Source: Neobacillus niacini NBRC 15566 (GTDB lineage: Bacteria > Bacillota > Bacilli > Bacillales > Cytobacillaceae). Taken from it: a stretch of DNA of 64,000 bases. Both the position numbers and the translations under genes were made by a program. Location: contig NZ_BCVA01000003.1 of assembly GCF_001591505.1 (NCBI RefSeq), positions 62,001 to 126,000 of the forward strand, given 5' to 3'. Below the pieces are notes generated by a model. That model worked only from the letters and a program-made list of their open reading frames with translations. It was not told the DNA's origin and made no database searches. The stretch's first letter is position 1. Each line of letters opens with the position of its first letter. Shown here piece by piece: positions 26,354 through 34,322 of this stretch.

Positions 26354-27259
26354 ATGGCCGGAAAGAAAATAACGGTAATTGGAAGTATTAACATGGATTT
26401 AGTGACAAATACCAATCAAATACCTAAGGTGGGAGAAACACTGTTAGGAGATTCCTTTCATACCATACCGGGGGGGAAGGGTGCTAACCAAGCTGTGGCC
26501 GCAGTTCGGCTTGGAGCTGATGTAACGATGATTGGAGCTGTGGGGAACGATTCTTTTGGTCATTTATTAGTGGGAAATCTAATAAACCAAGGAATTAACA
26601 CAAAAAGTATCATGAAAGTGGAGGATACCTCAACTGGAATTGCTACTATAATCGTATCGAATGGAGACAACAGCATTATTGTTGTACCCGGAGCAAATCA
26701 CCATATAACTCCAGAAGTAATCGATAAACATGAAGATAAAATCAAGGATAGCAATATTCTCTTATTACAATTAGAGATTCCCCTTAAAAGTGTTATCAGA
26801 GCAGTAGAGCTTGCAAAAAAATATGGAGTTCGAACGATATTAAATCCAGCACCAATTCAAAAACTTCCAATCGAATTACTAAATATGGTGGATTATCTGA
26901 CACCAAATGAACATGAGCAGGCATTGTTATTTACTTCCGTAGATGGGACAGATGAAGTGTTAGAAAAATTAAAGGAAAAATGTATTGTAACCAAAGGGTC
27001 CAAAGGCGTTATGATTTTTAAAAATGGCGAAGAAATAGAAATTCCAAGCATCCGTGTTGAGGCAGTTGATACAACAGGTGCAGGGGATACATTTAATGGT
27101 GCTTTGGCAACTGCTCTATGTGACGGGCTTGAATTAGAACAGGCATGTCGATTTGCCAATATTGCTGGTGCCATCTCCGTTACAAAACTAGGGGCACAAA
27201 CGGGAATGCCAACCAAAAAACAAGTGGAAGAATTCTTACACATACATAAATCATTTTAA
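26354..27259 (+). CDS. rbsK: Ribokinase
   Basis: A 301-residue PfkB-family sugar kinase. The N-terminal GSINMDLVTNTNQIPKVGETLLG and PGGKGANQAVAAVRLGADV are ribokinase signatures; near the C-terminus VDTTGAGDTFNGAL carries the catalytic Asp and anion hole. It phosphorylates D-ribose at O5 with ATP. ATG 26354 follows GGTGGGGAT; an in-frame ATG at 26318 would add 12 residues without a site. A nucleoside hydrolase gene begins 15 nt downstream, so the ribose released from nucleosides would be fed into the pentose phosphate pathway as ribose 5-phosphate. Confidence 0.92.
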   Translation: MAGKKITVIGSINMDLVTNTNQIPKVGETLLGDSFHTIPGGKGANQAVAAVRLGADVTMIGAVGNDSFGHLLVGNLINQGINTKSIMKVEDTSTGIATIIVSNGDNSIIVVPGANHHITPEVIDKHEDKIKDSNILLLQLEIPLKSVIRAVELAKKYGVRTILNPAPIQKLPIELLNMVDYLTPNEHEQALLFTSVDGTDEVLEKLKEKCIVTKGSKGVMIFKNGEEIEIPSIRVEAVDTTGAGDTFNGALATALCDGLELEQACRFANIAGAISVTKLGAQTGMPTKKQVEEFLHIHKSF

Positions 27260-27274
27260 ATGGAGTGAGTTTTA

Positions 27275-28186
27275 ATGAAGCCAGTTATATTGGATGTGGA
27301 TACAGGCATTGATGATGCGTTGGCGATTGCCTATGCATTAAATTCTCCGGAGCTAGAGATCATCGGTCTAACAACATGCTTTGGAAATGGACCAATTGAA
27401 AATACCACTCGTAATACATTATTGGTCTTAGAACAGCTAGGAAAAAAGGTACCTGTCTATTCAGGAGCAGATAAACCACTAAACCGGCCTGCTAAAAAAT
27501 TTCCGACACATGTTCATGGCGAGGATGGACTAGGTAACACGGTAAAAAAAGCTCCTCTCATGGAAGCAGAGTCTGAGGGTGCAGTAGCTTATATCATTAA
27601 CCAAGTAAAACAGCGTCCTCACGAGATGACAATCATTGCGGTAGGACCACTAACGAATATAGCACTTGCGGTTAAAAAGGAACCTGGAATAGTTTCTCTT
27701 GTAAAAGAGGTAGTGATCATGGGTGGAGCGGTTTTTACCGGTGGTAATACCACCCCGTTTAGTGAAGCGAATGTATTTGCCGACCCTGAAGCAGCTGAGT
27801 GTGTATTTTCATCAGGGTTATCTGTAACGGTTGTAGGTCTTGATGTTACGATGCAGACACTATTACCAAATGCCATTTTAGCTGATTGGCGTGCCAGGGA
27901 TAGGGAGGAGTCCCATTTTTTTGCGGATATGACCAGTTTTTATATGCAAGCATATGAAACATTCCACCCGGGTATTGGCGGCTGTGCGCTGCACGATCCT
28001 CTTGCGGTCGGAGTTGTTATAGACCCTAGTTTTGTTAAAAAGGAAAAATGGAATGTTAAGGTTGTCTTAGAAGGGGAAGAGACCGGGCGAACAGTAGCTC
28101 TCGCTGAAGGTGAACCAAAAATACAAGTCTGTAGGCAAGTAGAAGCAGACAGGTTTTTGAACCATTTTCTAAGTCGGCTTTTTTAG
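27275..28186 (+). CDS. Inosine/uridine-preferring nucleoside hydrolase
   Basis: A 303-residue hydrolase that splits ribonucleosides into base and ribose. The N-terminal DVDTGIDDALA (residues 7-17) is the Ca2+-binding Asp cluster, HVHGEDGLG (near 77-85) and MGGAVFTGGN are also typical, and ALHDPLA near residue 248 holds the catalytic His and last Asp. ATG 27275 has TGGAGTGAG upstream. Cotranscribed with ribokinase: together a nucleoside salvage unit. Which nucleosides it prefers (RihA-, B- or C-like) cannot be decided. Confidence 0.92.
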   Translation: MKPVILDVDTGIDDALAIAYALNSPELEIIGLTTCFGNGPIENTTRNTLLVLEQLGKKVPVYSGADKPLNRPAKKFPTHVHGEDGLGNTVKKAPLMEAESEGAVAYIINQVKQRPHEMTIIAVGPLTNIALAVKKEPGIVSLVKEVVIMGGAVFTGGNTTPFSEANVFADPEAAECVFSSGLSVTVVGLDVTMQTLLPNAILADWRARDREESHFFADMTSFYMQAYETFHPGIGGCALHDPLAVGVVIDPSFVKKEKWNVKVVLEGEETGRTVALAEGEPKIQVCRQVEADRFLNHFLSRLF

Positions 28187-28193
28187 TATAAGA

Positions 28194-28239
28194 AAACCAC
28201 CTGTATTTCATATACCCATTTATGAAATACAGGTGGTTT
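28194..28239. terminator. Long bidirectional terminator
   Basis: Perfect 19-bp stem: AAACCACCTG + TATTTCATA paired with TATGAAATA + CAGGTGGTTT, loop of 8. It separates the convergent nucleoside hydrolase and LysR genes; on the minus strand TTTTCTT follows. Confidence 0.9.
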
Positions 28240-28243
28240 ATGT

Positions 28244-29125
28244 TTAAAAAGGTAATTCAGCTGAAATATACTTAATAAATTCACGAACTGCAGGTGACGC
28301 ATGTTTTCTTTTCTTTGATATAAATCCTAAACTCCAAGGAATGCTTGGATTTTTGATGGAAATTACCTTGATTAAGTCTGTATTCACTTTTTTTGCAATT
28401 GGTGTTGGACAAATGGAAACGCCTATGTTTTCGCCAATCATTTCACTAATAAAACCCCACTCAGAAATTTCATAGGCAATTTTCGGACGAAATCCAGCTC
28501 GTAGGCATTCTTGAATAATGAGGTTATAAATAAGTTCTTGGTTAAATAAAATAAAGTTTTCATTTTTTAACTCACTTAAATCAACTTTTTCCCTCTGTGC
28601 TAATGGATGGGTAGTATGGACGAAAAGCGACAGTTCTTCATTAACAAAGAGAATCACATCAAACTCCTTTTCATCCACCGGCAGCATTACCACACCAAAA
28701 TCCAATATTCCGTCTCTCACATCCTGTTTCACCTTATTTGAATGATCTTCAAAGATATTTATTTTGATATCGGGATAGAGGTTATTAAACCCTTTAATGA
28801 TTTTTGGAAAATATAAAAAACCAATAATTGGCGGTATACCGATTTTTATTTTCCCCTTTTTTAAGTTCATTAAATCATATAGGTGGATTGACAAATCATT
28901 TAGTGATTCCATAATCACTTCGCCTTCTGCTAATACAATTTCTCCTGCTTCCGTTAATTTTATTTTCTTTGCAGAGCGGTCAATCAGTCCTACATTTAAT
29001 TCTTCTTCTAGACTTTTGACTACTTTACTTAGGGTAGACTGTGATAGGTGAAGGGATTCAGAAGCTTTGGTAAAACTTTTGTATCTGGCTACTTCTATAA
29101 AGTATGTAAGGTGACGTATGTCCAC
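28244..29125 (-). CDS. LysR family transcriptional regulator
   Basis: A 293-residue LTTR. The N-terminal HTH reads MDIRHLTYFIEVARYKSFTK and ASESLHLSQSTLSKVVKSLEEEL, and the effector domain begins about residue 90 (KIKIGIPPIIG). ATG 29125. It is divergent from a GntP-type permease and a 3-hydroxyacid dehydrogenase gene, so it likely controls them in response to the transported acid. Two TTGAATTCAA palindromes lie in the intergenic region. Confidence 0.85.
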   Translation of the reverse strand: MDIRHLTYFIEVARYKSFTKASESLHLSQSTLSKVVKSLEEELNVGLIDRSAKKIKLTEAGEIVLAEGEVIMESLNDLSIHLYDLMNLKKGKIKIGIPPIIGFLYFPKIIKGFNNLYPDIKINIFEDHSNKVKQDVRDGILDFGVVMLPVDEKEFDVILFVNEELSLFVHTTHPLAQREKVDLSELKNENFILFNQELIYNLIIQECLRAGFRPKIAYEISEWGFISEMIGENIGVSICPTPIAKKVNTDLIKVISIKNPSIPWSLGFISKKRKHASPAVREFIKYISAELPF

Positions 29126-29312
29126 AATTGTAGTCTCTATTCATGAAAAATTTGCATGTTTATCATTCCTATTATTCATTTTACTCATATAAACTTAAGA
29201 TGTATACTAAGTGTGTCGAAAATGTGAACAAAAATATAAATGCTAGGAGTGAAATAGGATAAAGAGACCGGTTCAAAAGGGACAGGAAGTGAAATAGTTA
29301 TTGTTACTTATT

Positions 29313-29372
29313 TTGAATTCAAGAATTATTAATTAAATATATATTTCCTATTCTGGTTTAATTTGAATTCAA
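29313..29372. promoter_or_regulatory. Paired TTGAATTCAA sites
   Basis: Two identical 10-bp palindromes at 29313-29322 and 29363-29372, 50 bp apart and both in the same helical register within about 0.2 turn. The second lies 50 bp before the permease start. Candidate sites for the divergent LysR protein or another dimeric regulator. Confidence 0.45.
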
Positions 29373-29421
29373 AGGGTTCCGATACGAATTATTTTATTAA
29401 TTTAAAGGGGAAAAGTTTGAA

Positions 29422-30741
29422 ATGGATCTATTAGGTTTGTTGGGGATATTGTTAGGCATACTAACTATCATTCTCTTTATTATTAAAAAGTTCAATATCA
29501 TCATTGCTGCACCTATAGCGACGATTGTCGTGCTGCTGTTTAATGGTGTACCAATACTTGAAACCGTATTTGGTAAAGAAAATTCTTATATGACAGCGCT
29601 TGCCGGGTTTGTTGCTTCAAATTTCGCTATCTTCTTATTAGGTTCATTACTAGCGAAATACATGGACAAAAGTGGGGCAACAGTCTCAATTGCAAATAAA
29701 GTCCTGTCTGTTGTAGGAACCAAGAACCCCTACAACGCATTGGTGGCATTATTTATTATATCTGCAATTCTTACCTACGGTGGCATTAATGTATTCGTCA
29801 TCATATTCGCCTTAATACCAATGGCTAAACCGATCTTCAGACAACTTAATATTTCATGGAAATTAGTTACCATTCCTGTGTTTGGCGGGACTTCAACGTT
29901 CACGATGACGATGTTGCCTGGGGCACCTTCCTTGCACAATATTGTGCCTTCAACAGCTTTGGGAACAACATTAACTGCTGCGCCGCTAATCGGAATCTTA
30001 ACTAGCATAGCAGCAATTGTCTTCCTACTAGTTTTTATGAAATTCTCGTTGTCCAAAAGCTTGCGGAAAAACGAGACATTTAATGCAGATGAGAAGGTTG
30101 AAAGTAGCGATGAGATAATTAAACGCGAACTCCCATCATTCATTATCAGTTTACTGCCTATCCTCGTGTTATTAGGCATAATCTTACTATTTAGTTCTGT
30201 GAGTAACATCATTAGTGTCGCTTTAATTGTAGCGATTCTATTGAGTGCGATATTATTCCGTAAACAAATTGCTCAGCAAAAAGAGATTTTAAATCAAGGT
30301 GCTACTGAATCGTTATCATCAACAATCACAACTGGTAGTACCATTGCATTTGGTAGCATTGCAACAAGTGTTCCTGCATTCAAGGGTGTATTTCAATTGA
30401 TTCAATCGATTCCTGGACCTCCAATACTTTCATTAATGATTGGCACAGGTCTGATAGGAGGAATTACGGCTTCAGCTGTTGGAGCAATCGGGATTTCTGT
30501 TGCGAATTTTGCCCCTATCTATTTAGAAATGGGACTAGATCCGGAAACGGTTCACCGCGCAGTCGCCATCGGATCTGGAGCTCTATCCATTGTGCCTTAC
30601 TCTGGATTCTTGATTATATTTAACAATTTAACGGGATTAACGATGAAAGACACCTTCAAAAATGGTTTTATCAGTATTAGTGTTACCCACTGGATCGCAA
30701 TGACCGTAATCGTTATGATGGCTCTCCTAGGTTTAGCTTAA
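29422..30741 (+). CDS. GntP family organic-acid permease
   Basis: A 439-residue transporter with about 12 helices. FGKENSYMTALAGFVASNFAIFLLGSLLAKYMDKSGA, GGINVFVIIFALIPMAKPIFRQLNI and PGAPSLHNIVPSTALGTTLTAAPLIG are typical of GntP/YxjC-like H+ symporters for gluconate, glycerate or hydroxybutyrate. ATG 29422 has AAAGGGGAAAAG upstream. The dehydrogenase gene behind it suggests a 3-hydroxyacid or glycerate-type substrate. It is probably controlled by the divergent LysR protein. Confidence 0.85.
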   Translation: MDLLGLLGILLGILTIILFIIKKFNIIIAAPIATIVVLLFNGVPILETVFGKENSYMTALAGFVASNFAIFLLGSLLAKYMDKSGATVSIANKVLSVVGTKNPYNALVALFIISAILTYGGINVFVIIFALIPMAKPIFRQLNISWKLVTIPVFGGTSTFTMTMLPGAPSLHNIVPSTALGTTLTAAPLIGILTSIAAIVFLLVFMKFSLSKSLRKNETFNADEKVESSDEIIKRELPSFIISLLPILVLLGIILLFSSVSNIISVALIVAILLSAILFRKQIAQQKEILNQGATESLSSTITTGSTIAFGSIATSVPAFKGVFQLIQSIPGPPILSLMIGTGLIGGITASAVGAIGISVANFAPIYLEMGLDPETVHRAVAIGSGALSIVPYSGFLIIFNNLTGLTMKDTFKNGFISISVTHWIAMTVIVMMALLGLA

Positions 30742-30864
30742 CTATTTAACTGCAGCAAGGTTTCATAATTTAAATGACGGAACATTAAGAACTTTATTCT
30801 AAAGTTTTTTATGTGATAGATGTAATTATTAAAAAATAGTAGGACAATATAGGAGGAATTTATC

Positions 30865-31697
30865 ATGAGTAAAAAAATAGGATTTGTAGGATTAGGAACA
30901 ATGGGCTTTCCAATGGCAGTTAATTTAAAGAAAGCTGGTTTTGAAGTAATCGGTTATGATGCTTATAAAGGTGTTTATGAGAAAGCAAGTACTGCTGGAA
31001 TCACAATGGTAGAAACGTTAAAAGAAGTGGCAGAACAAGCTGACGAAGCGATTATCTCGATGGTTCGTGATTATGCCCAAAATGTGGATATTATTTTTAA
31101 TGAAGGCGGTTTATTATCGGACAACCTAAAGACAAAACCATTATTGTTATGAGTACACTTGACCCTGATACAATGAATGAATTAGGAAAAAAAGTTGAAA
31201 AGGAAAGTGAATTTAGATTAATTAGTGCTGCAGTAAGTGGTGGTGCTTCAGGTGCACAAGCTGGAACATTATCAATAATGACATCAGGTTCAGAGACAAT
31301 AGTTAAATCTTTCCAACCATACTTTGATGCCATTGGATCCAATACATTTTACTATGGCGAGGAACCAGGCAACAGCCAAGTAGCAAAATTAGTTAATAAT
31401 ATGATTCTAGGTATTAACATGAATGCGGTAGCTGAAGGACTTAAATTAGGAAACCACTATAACTTACCTGAACAAGAGATATTAAATCTATTAAAAGTAA
31501 GTACAGGTGATAGCTGGGTAGTTAGAAATTGGAGTGATGTTTCAGAATGGACAGCGGACACTGCCTTGGCTGTTTTACTTAAAGACTTAAAAGCGGCATA
31601 CAATGAAGGTCTAAAACACAATGTAACCTTACCTTTCAATGCCTTATCATCTACACAATTATTCAACTCAATGGGAAAAGAGAAACCAAAAGCTTAA
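30865..31697 (+). pseudogene. 3-hydroxyisobutyrate/tartronate-semialdehyde dehydrogenase family gene, frameshifted
   Basis: Two overlapping ORFs encode the two parts of one 6-phosphogluconate-dehydrogenase-like enzyme. The first (30865-31152) has the Rossmann start IGFVGLGTMGFPMAVNLKKAG and ends abnormally. The second (from ATG 31149) continues with STLDPDTMNELGKK, SGGASGAQAGTLSIMTSG (substrate loop) and the catalytic-helix NSQVAKLVNNMILG. The second frame is already open upstream of 31149 and reads GQPKDKTIIVMSTL, so one base is missing near 31117-31120 (TTATCGGACAA). Apart from this the protein is full length (about 277 residues). It would reduce or oxidise the acid imported by the GntP permease. 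Either a real frameshift or a sequencing error. Confidence 0.85.
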
Positions 31698-31718
31698 TGA
31701 ATAAAGTTACCTAAAGAT

Positions 31719-31760
31719 AGGAAAGTATTCTGTGTTTAAAACAGAATACTTTCCTTATTT
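31719..31760 (+). terminator. Intrinsic terminator
   Basis: Perfect 15-bp stem AGGAAAGTATTCTGT / ACAGAATACTTTCCT, loop of 7, then TATTT. It closes the permease-dehydrogenase unit. Confidence 0.9.
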
Positions 31761-32073
31761 CTGTAGTTCCGTTAACTTAATGTTAATTTCACTGTATTTG
31801 AAAAATAAACGGAAAATTTCCGTCTAAATTAGAAAACACCTATAGTTACTTAAAAATAAAGGAAGTTTTTCCGGTTATATGAACCAAATCTTTGGAATTT
31901 TCCTTATTGACAGCAGTTAATCAGAATATCTTCGCTTATAGGTGCTGCTTAAGCAGCACCTATATACATTAGCCGGAATTTCTCCGCCTATAAATTCTCA
32001 TACCTGCACGAGCATCAACAATGAATAATAATAAAAGAACCATTTGATCCAGAAATTATTATATTGCAAAGAT
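31761..32073. other. Intergenic region rich in inverted repeats
   Basis: No coding frame is convincing here. It holds CGGAAAATTTCCG (about 31811), GGAAGTTTTTCCGG, a perfect 28-bp palindrome at 31937-31964 and CCGGAATTTCTCCG (about 31974): several related GGAA/TTCC inverted repeats in 200 bp, resembling decayed copies of an intergenic repeat family. Confidence 0.5.
31937..31964. repeat. Perfect 28-bp palindrome
   Basis: TATAGGTGCTGCTT followed by its exact reverse complement AAGCAGCACCTATA, no loop. It would form a cruciform or strong hairpin. No gene end is adjacent on either strand. Confidence 0.75.
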
Positions 32074-32121
32074 TTATGCCTTTTTGTACAAACATCCACA
32101 CTCAGATACAGAGCCAATCAT
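32074..32121 (-). other. Possible 15-aa peptide ORF carrying dispersed element copy 2
   Basis: The minus strand reads ATG to TAA as MIGSVSECGCLYKKA. It contains the second copy of the 23-bp element (32081-32103) that also occurs at 3734-3756. Between the copies, differences in the surrounding codons are conservative (Pro/Ser, AAA/AAG), which would fit a conserved VxECGCLYKK peptide end. There is no good ribosome binding site, so coding is uncertain. Confidence 0.35.
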
Positions 32122-32164
32122 ATTTTATCTTAATGAGTAGAAAAGAGAGGAGAAGTAGGCATAG

Positions 32165-32470
32165 GTGCGGAATAAAAGTAATCAAAAACTAAAGTCGAAC
32201 GACGAAAAAATAGAGGAACAACAAATTATCCCTTTAGAAAAATATGACTTAGTTCACAATTGGAAAATCATCATGCAATTTAATTTTACTTTATTTAAAA
32301 ACAAAGATGAATTTGTAATTATTGATAATAGGGATGATTATATAGCTCGCTTTAGCATTACCAGTGCAGGGGTAATTGAATTTAAAAAAAATTCATATGG
32401 CTTAACTCCAAAGATTGATTTCTATAATAAAACGATTAAGATACCTATTATTACAGAGCACGGAAAGTAA
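32165..32470 (+). CDS. Hypothetical protein
   Basis: A 101-residue protein that I do not recognise. The first 30 residues are polar and charged (RNKSNQKLKSNDEKIEEQQ), the rest looks like alternating beta strands (WKIIMQFNFTLFKNKDEFVIIDNRDDYIARFSI, KIDFYNKTIKIPII). No signal peptide, no Cys, no membrane segment. GTG 32165 has AGAGAGGAGAAG about 8-15 nt upstream, supporting translation. A long terminator follows at 32533. The very high Lys/Asn/Ile content is unlike its neighbours. Confidence 0.6.
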   Translation: MRNKSNQKLKSNDEKIEEQQIIPLEKYDLVHNWKIIMQFNFTLFKNKDEFVIIDNRDDYIARFSITSAGVIEFKKNSYGLTPKIDFYNKTIKIPIITEHGK

Positions 32471-32532
32471 GGGGTATAGAAGGCGGCCGAGCAATGCCTT
32501 CAATAAGGATTAAGCCGTTGAAAAAAGATTAT

Positions 32533-32597
32533 AAAACAGACCAAGAGAACCAATATTGTTAAATAACACAATCTTGGTTCTCTTGGTCTGTTTTGTT
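32533..32597. terminator. Long bidirectional terminator
   Basis: A stem of about 21 bp (AAAACAGACCAAGAGAACCA paired with its complement at 32574-32594), with weaker inner pairing ATTGT/ACAAT, then TTGTTATT. Confidence 0.9.
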
Positions 32598-32671
32598 ATT
32601 TAAATAAATGTTTATTTGTATTGAATCAGTCTGTGTTTTCGTTGATTTATTGGTACGAAGGGTAAGAATAC

Positions 32672-32698
32672 TTTAACATTAAATATTTTAGTGTTAAA
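32672..32698. promoter_or_regulatory. 27-bp palindrome, candidate MarR operator
   Basis: TTTAACATTAAA, TAT centre, TTTAGTGTTAAA: arms of 12 with one mismatch. It lies 42 bp before the SDR remnant and ahead of the MarR-SDR pair, and is a likely autoregulatory site of that MarR protein. Confidence 0.5.
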
Positions 32699-32739
32699 AT
32701 AAATAATGTAACCAACTTGTTAATAGGAGAGTTTAATCA

Positions 32740-32859
32740 GTGGGGAAATTATTTGGTAAAATAGCAGTAATCACTGGTGGTGCGAGTGGAATCGGAAATG
32801 GATTGTATATTACGGGACAAACGATAATGGTGGACGGTGGTTCAATCAAACTTTGGTAA
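32740..32859 (+). pseudogene. Short-chain dehydrogenase remnant with large internal deletion
   Basis: A 39-codon frame from GTG 32740 (TAGGAGAG upstream) joins an SDR N-terminus (GKLFGKIAVITGGASGIG, the cofactor loop) directly to an SDR C-terminus (YITGQTIMVDGG). About 200 residues normally between them are missing, and the frame is kept. It overlaps the MarR coding frame at its end. It is probably the leftover of an SDR gene that once preceded the MarR-SDR pair; a second, intact SDR follows at 33335. The leftover reading frame may now serve only as a leader. Confidence 0.85.
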
Positions 32860-32879
32860 ATCCCGGTGGGAGGACATAT

Positions 32880-33311
32880 TTGGAACATAACAATATTTTT
32901 GAACTTATACGTACAGTTGAATTATTTACTAACGAGTCTATCATCAGGTGGACAAAGGCCTTTAAGTATAAAATTGGAATTTCACCAATTCTTGTACTGT
33001 CTGTTTTGAAACAAAATGGTGCGCAAAAACAGACCACCCTAGCAAATGAATTAGGATATACACCCGGCGCCATGACGAATATTGCTAATCGACTCATTAG
33101 CCAAGGATTTGCGAAGCGTGAATTTAATGAAGAAGATCGTCGGATTGTTTTATTGGAGATTACAGAGGAAGGGAAAAACGTCCTTAAAGAAGCACAAAGA
33201 GTAGGGAAGGAATTAAGAAAAGAATTGTTTCAACAATTGAGTGAAGAAGAAATAGAACAGTTTCTAGCTATTCATAAGAAACTAGTAAATACACTAAGTG
33301 AATCAAAGTAA
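32880..33311 (+). CDS. MarR family transcriptional regulator
   Basis: A 143-residue MarR protein: helical N-terminus, recognition region TTLANELGYTPGAMTNIANRLISQGF, wing EFNEEDRRIVLLEITEEGK, and C-terminal dimer helices. The best start is TTG 32880, preceded at about 6 nt by GGGAGGA; the frame is open back to 32853 inside the SDR remnant. An intact SDR gene follows after 23 nt, so they form an operon, probably autoregulated through the palindrome at 32672-32698. Confidence 0.83.
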   Translation: MEHNNIFELIRTVELFTNESIIRWTKAFKYKIGISPILVLSVLKQNGAQKQTTLANELGYTPGAMTNIANRLISQGFAKREFNEEDRRIVLLEITEEGKNVLKEAQRVGKELRKELFQQLSEEEIEQFLAIHKKLVNTLSESK

Positions 33312-33334
33312 ATATTTTTGAGAGGTGGAAGAAA

Positions 33335-34150
33335 ATGGGGAGAGTTCAAGGGAAGGTAGCCTTAGTGACCGGAGGAGCATCAGGAATTGGTTTATCGGCT
33401 GCAACACTCTTAGCAAGGGAAGGTGCCAAAGTCGTTATTGGCGATTTTAATTTTGAGGGAGCTAAAGAAGCAGCTGATCACCTGAAACACCAAGGCTATG
33501 AAGCTAGTGCAATTTTCTTAGATGCTTCTAAAGAAGAATCGATTAAAGAAGCAGTTGATTTTACTGTGAAACAGTACGGTACGTTAACAGTTCTGTTTAA
33601 TAATGTAGGATTAACTAACTTAAAGAAAGATTTAGATGTCGTTAATATCGATCTGGATGAATGGGACCGTCTGATGAATGTGAATGTAAAGAGTGTACTA
33701 TTAGGAAGTCGATATGCAATTCCCCACATGATAGATGCTGGTTGCGGTTCGATTATTAATACAGCGTCCATGGCAGGATTTTCTGGTGATGTGTTGCGTT
33801 CAGCCTATGGTGCTTCAAAAGCTGCTGTAGTCAACTTAACTCGCTATATTGCAGCACAGTACGGGAAAAATAATATCCGCTGTAATGCCGTTGCTCCAGG
33901 CTTAATTTTAACGCCAGCAGCAGCGAATAATATTCCTCCTGCTGTCCTTGGAATTTTTGAAAAGTTTAATGCACTTCCTTATCATGGGGAAGCCGATGAT
34001 ATTGGATTTACCGTACTATTTCTCGCATCGGATGAGTCTAAATTTATTACTGGTCAAACGATACAGGTGGAAGGTGGTCATTATATGGCAAATCCAAGTA
34101 TCGCCGATTTTAATGAATATATGGCTCGAATTCATAAAGAAACAATGTAA
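33335..34150 (+). CDS. Short-chain dehydrogenase/reductase
   Basis: A 271-residue classical SDR. The NAD(P) loop is TGGASGIG (residues 13-20), NNVG replaces the usual NNAG (near 90), and Ser, Tyr and Lys of the catalytic centre are in NTASMAG and YGASKAA. The C-terminus FITGQTIQVEGGHYM is typical, with about 20 extra residues. Asp38 after the second strand (VVIGDFN) suggests NAD(H). ATG 33335 with GAGAGGTGGAAG upstream. Alcohol or ketone substrate unknown; the nearby acyl-CoA operon makes a hydroxyacid or sterol-like substrate conceivable. Confidence 0.88.
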   Translation: MGRVQGKVALVTGGASGIGLSAATLLAREGAKVVIGDFNFEGAKEAADHLKHQGYEASAIFLDASKEESIKEAVDFTVKQYGTLTVLFNNVGLTNLKKDLDVVNIDLDEWDRLMNVNVKSVLLGSRYAIPHMIDAGCGSIINTASMAGFSGDVLRSAYGASKAAVVNLTRYIAAQYGKNNIRCNAVAPGLILTPAAANNIPPAVLGIFEKFNALPYHGEADDIGFTVLFLASDESKFITGQTIQVEGGHYMANPSIADFNEYMARIHKETM

Positions 34151-34322
34151 ATCTACACCAAGGGAAGTAAGAGTCTCACAGCTCTTACTTTACCTTTATC
34201 TACTGTTTTCTGAAAATATTGAATAATAAAAAATCACATGATACACTTGAAACTAGTTAAATGTACCAAACAACATGACCTACCCCCTTAGTAGATTTGA
34301 TGTATAAAGTTGAGGAGGTAAT

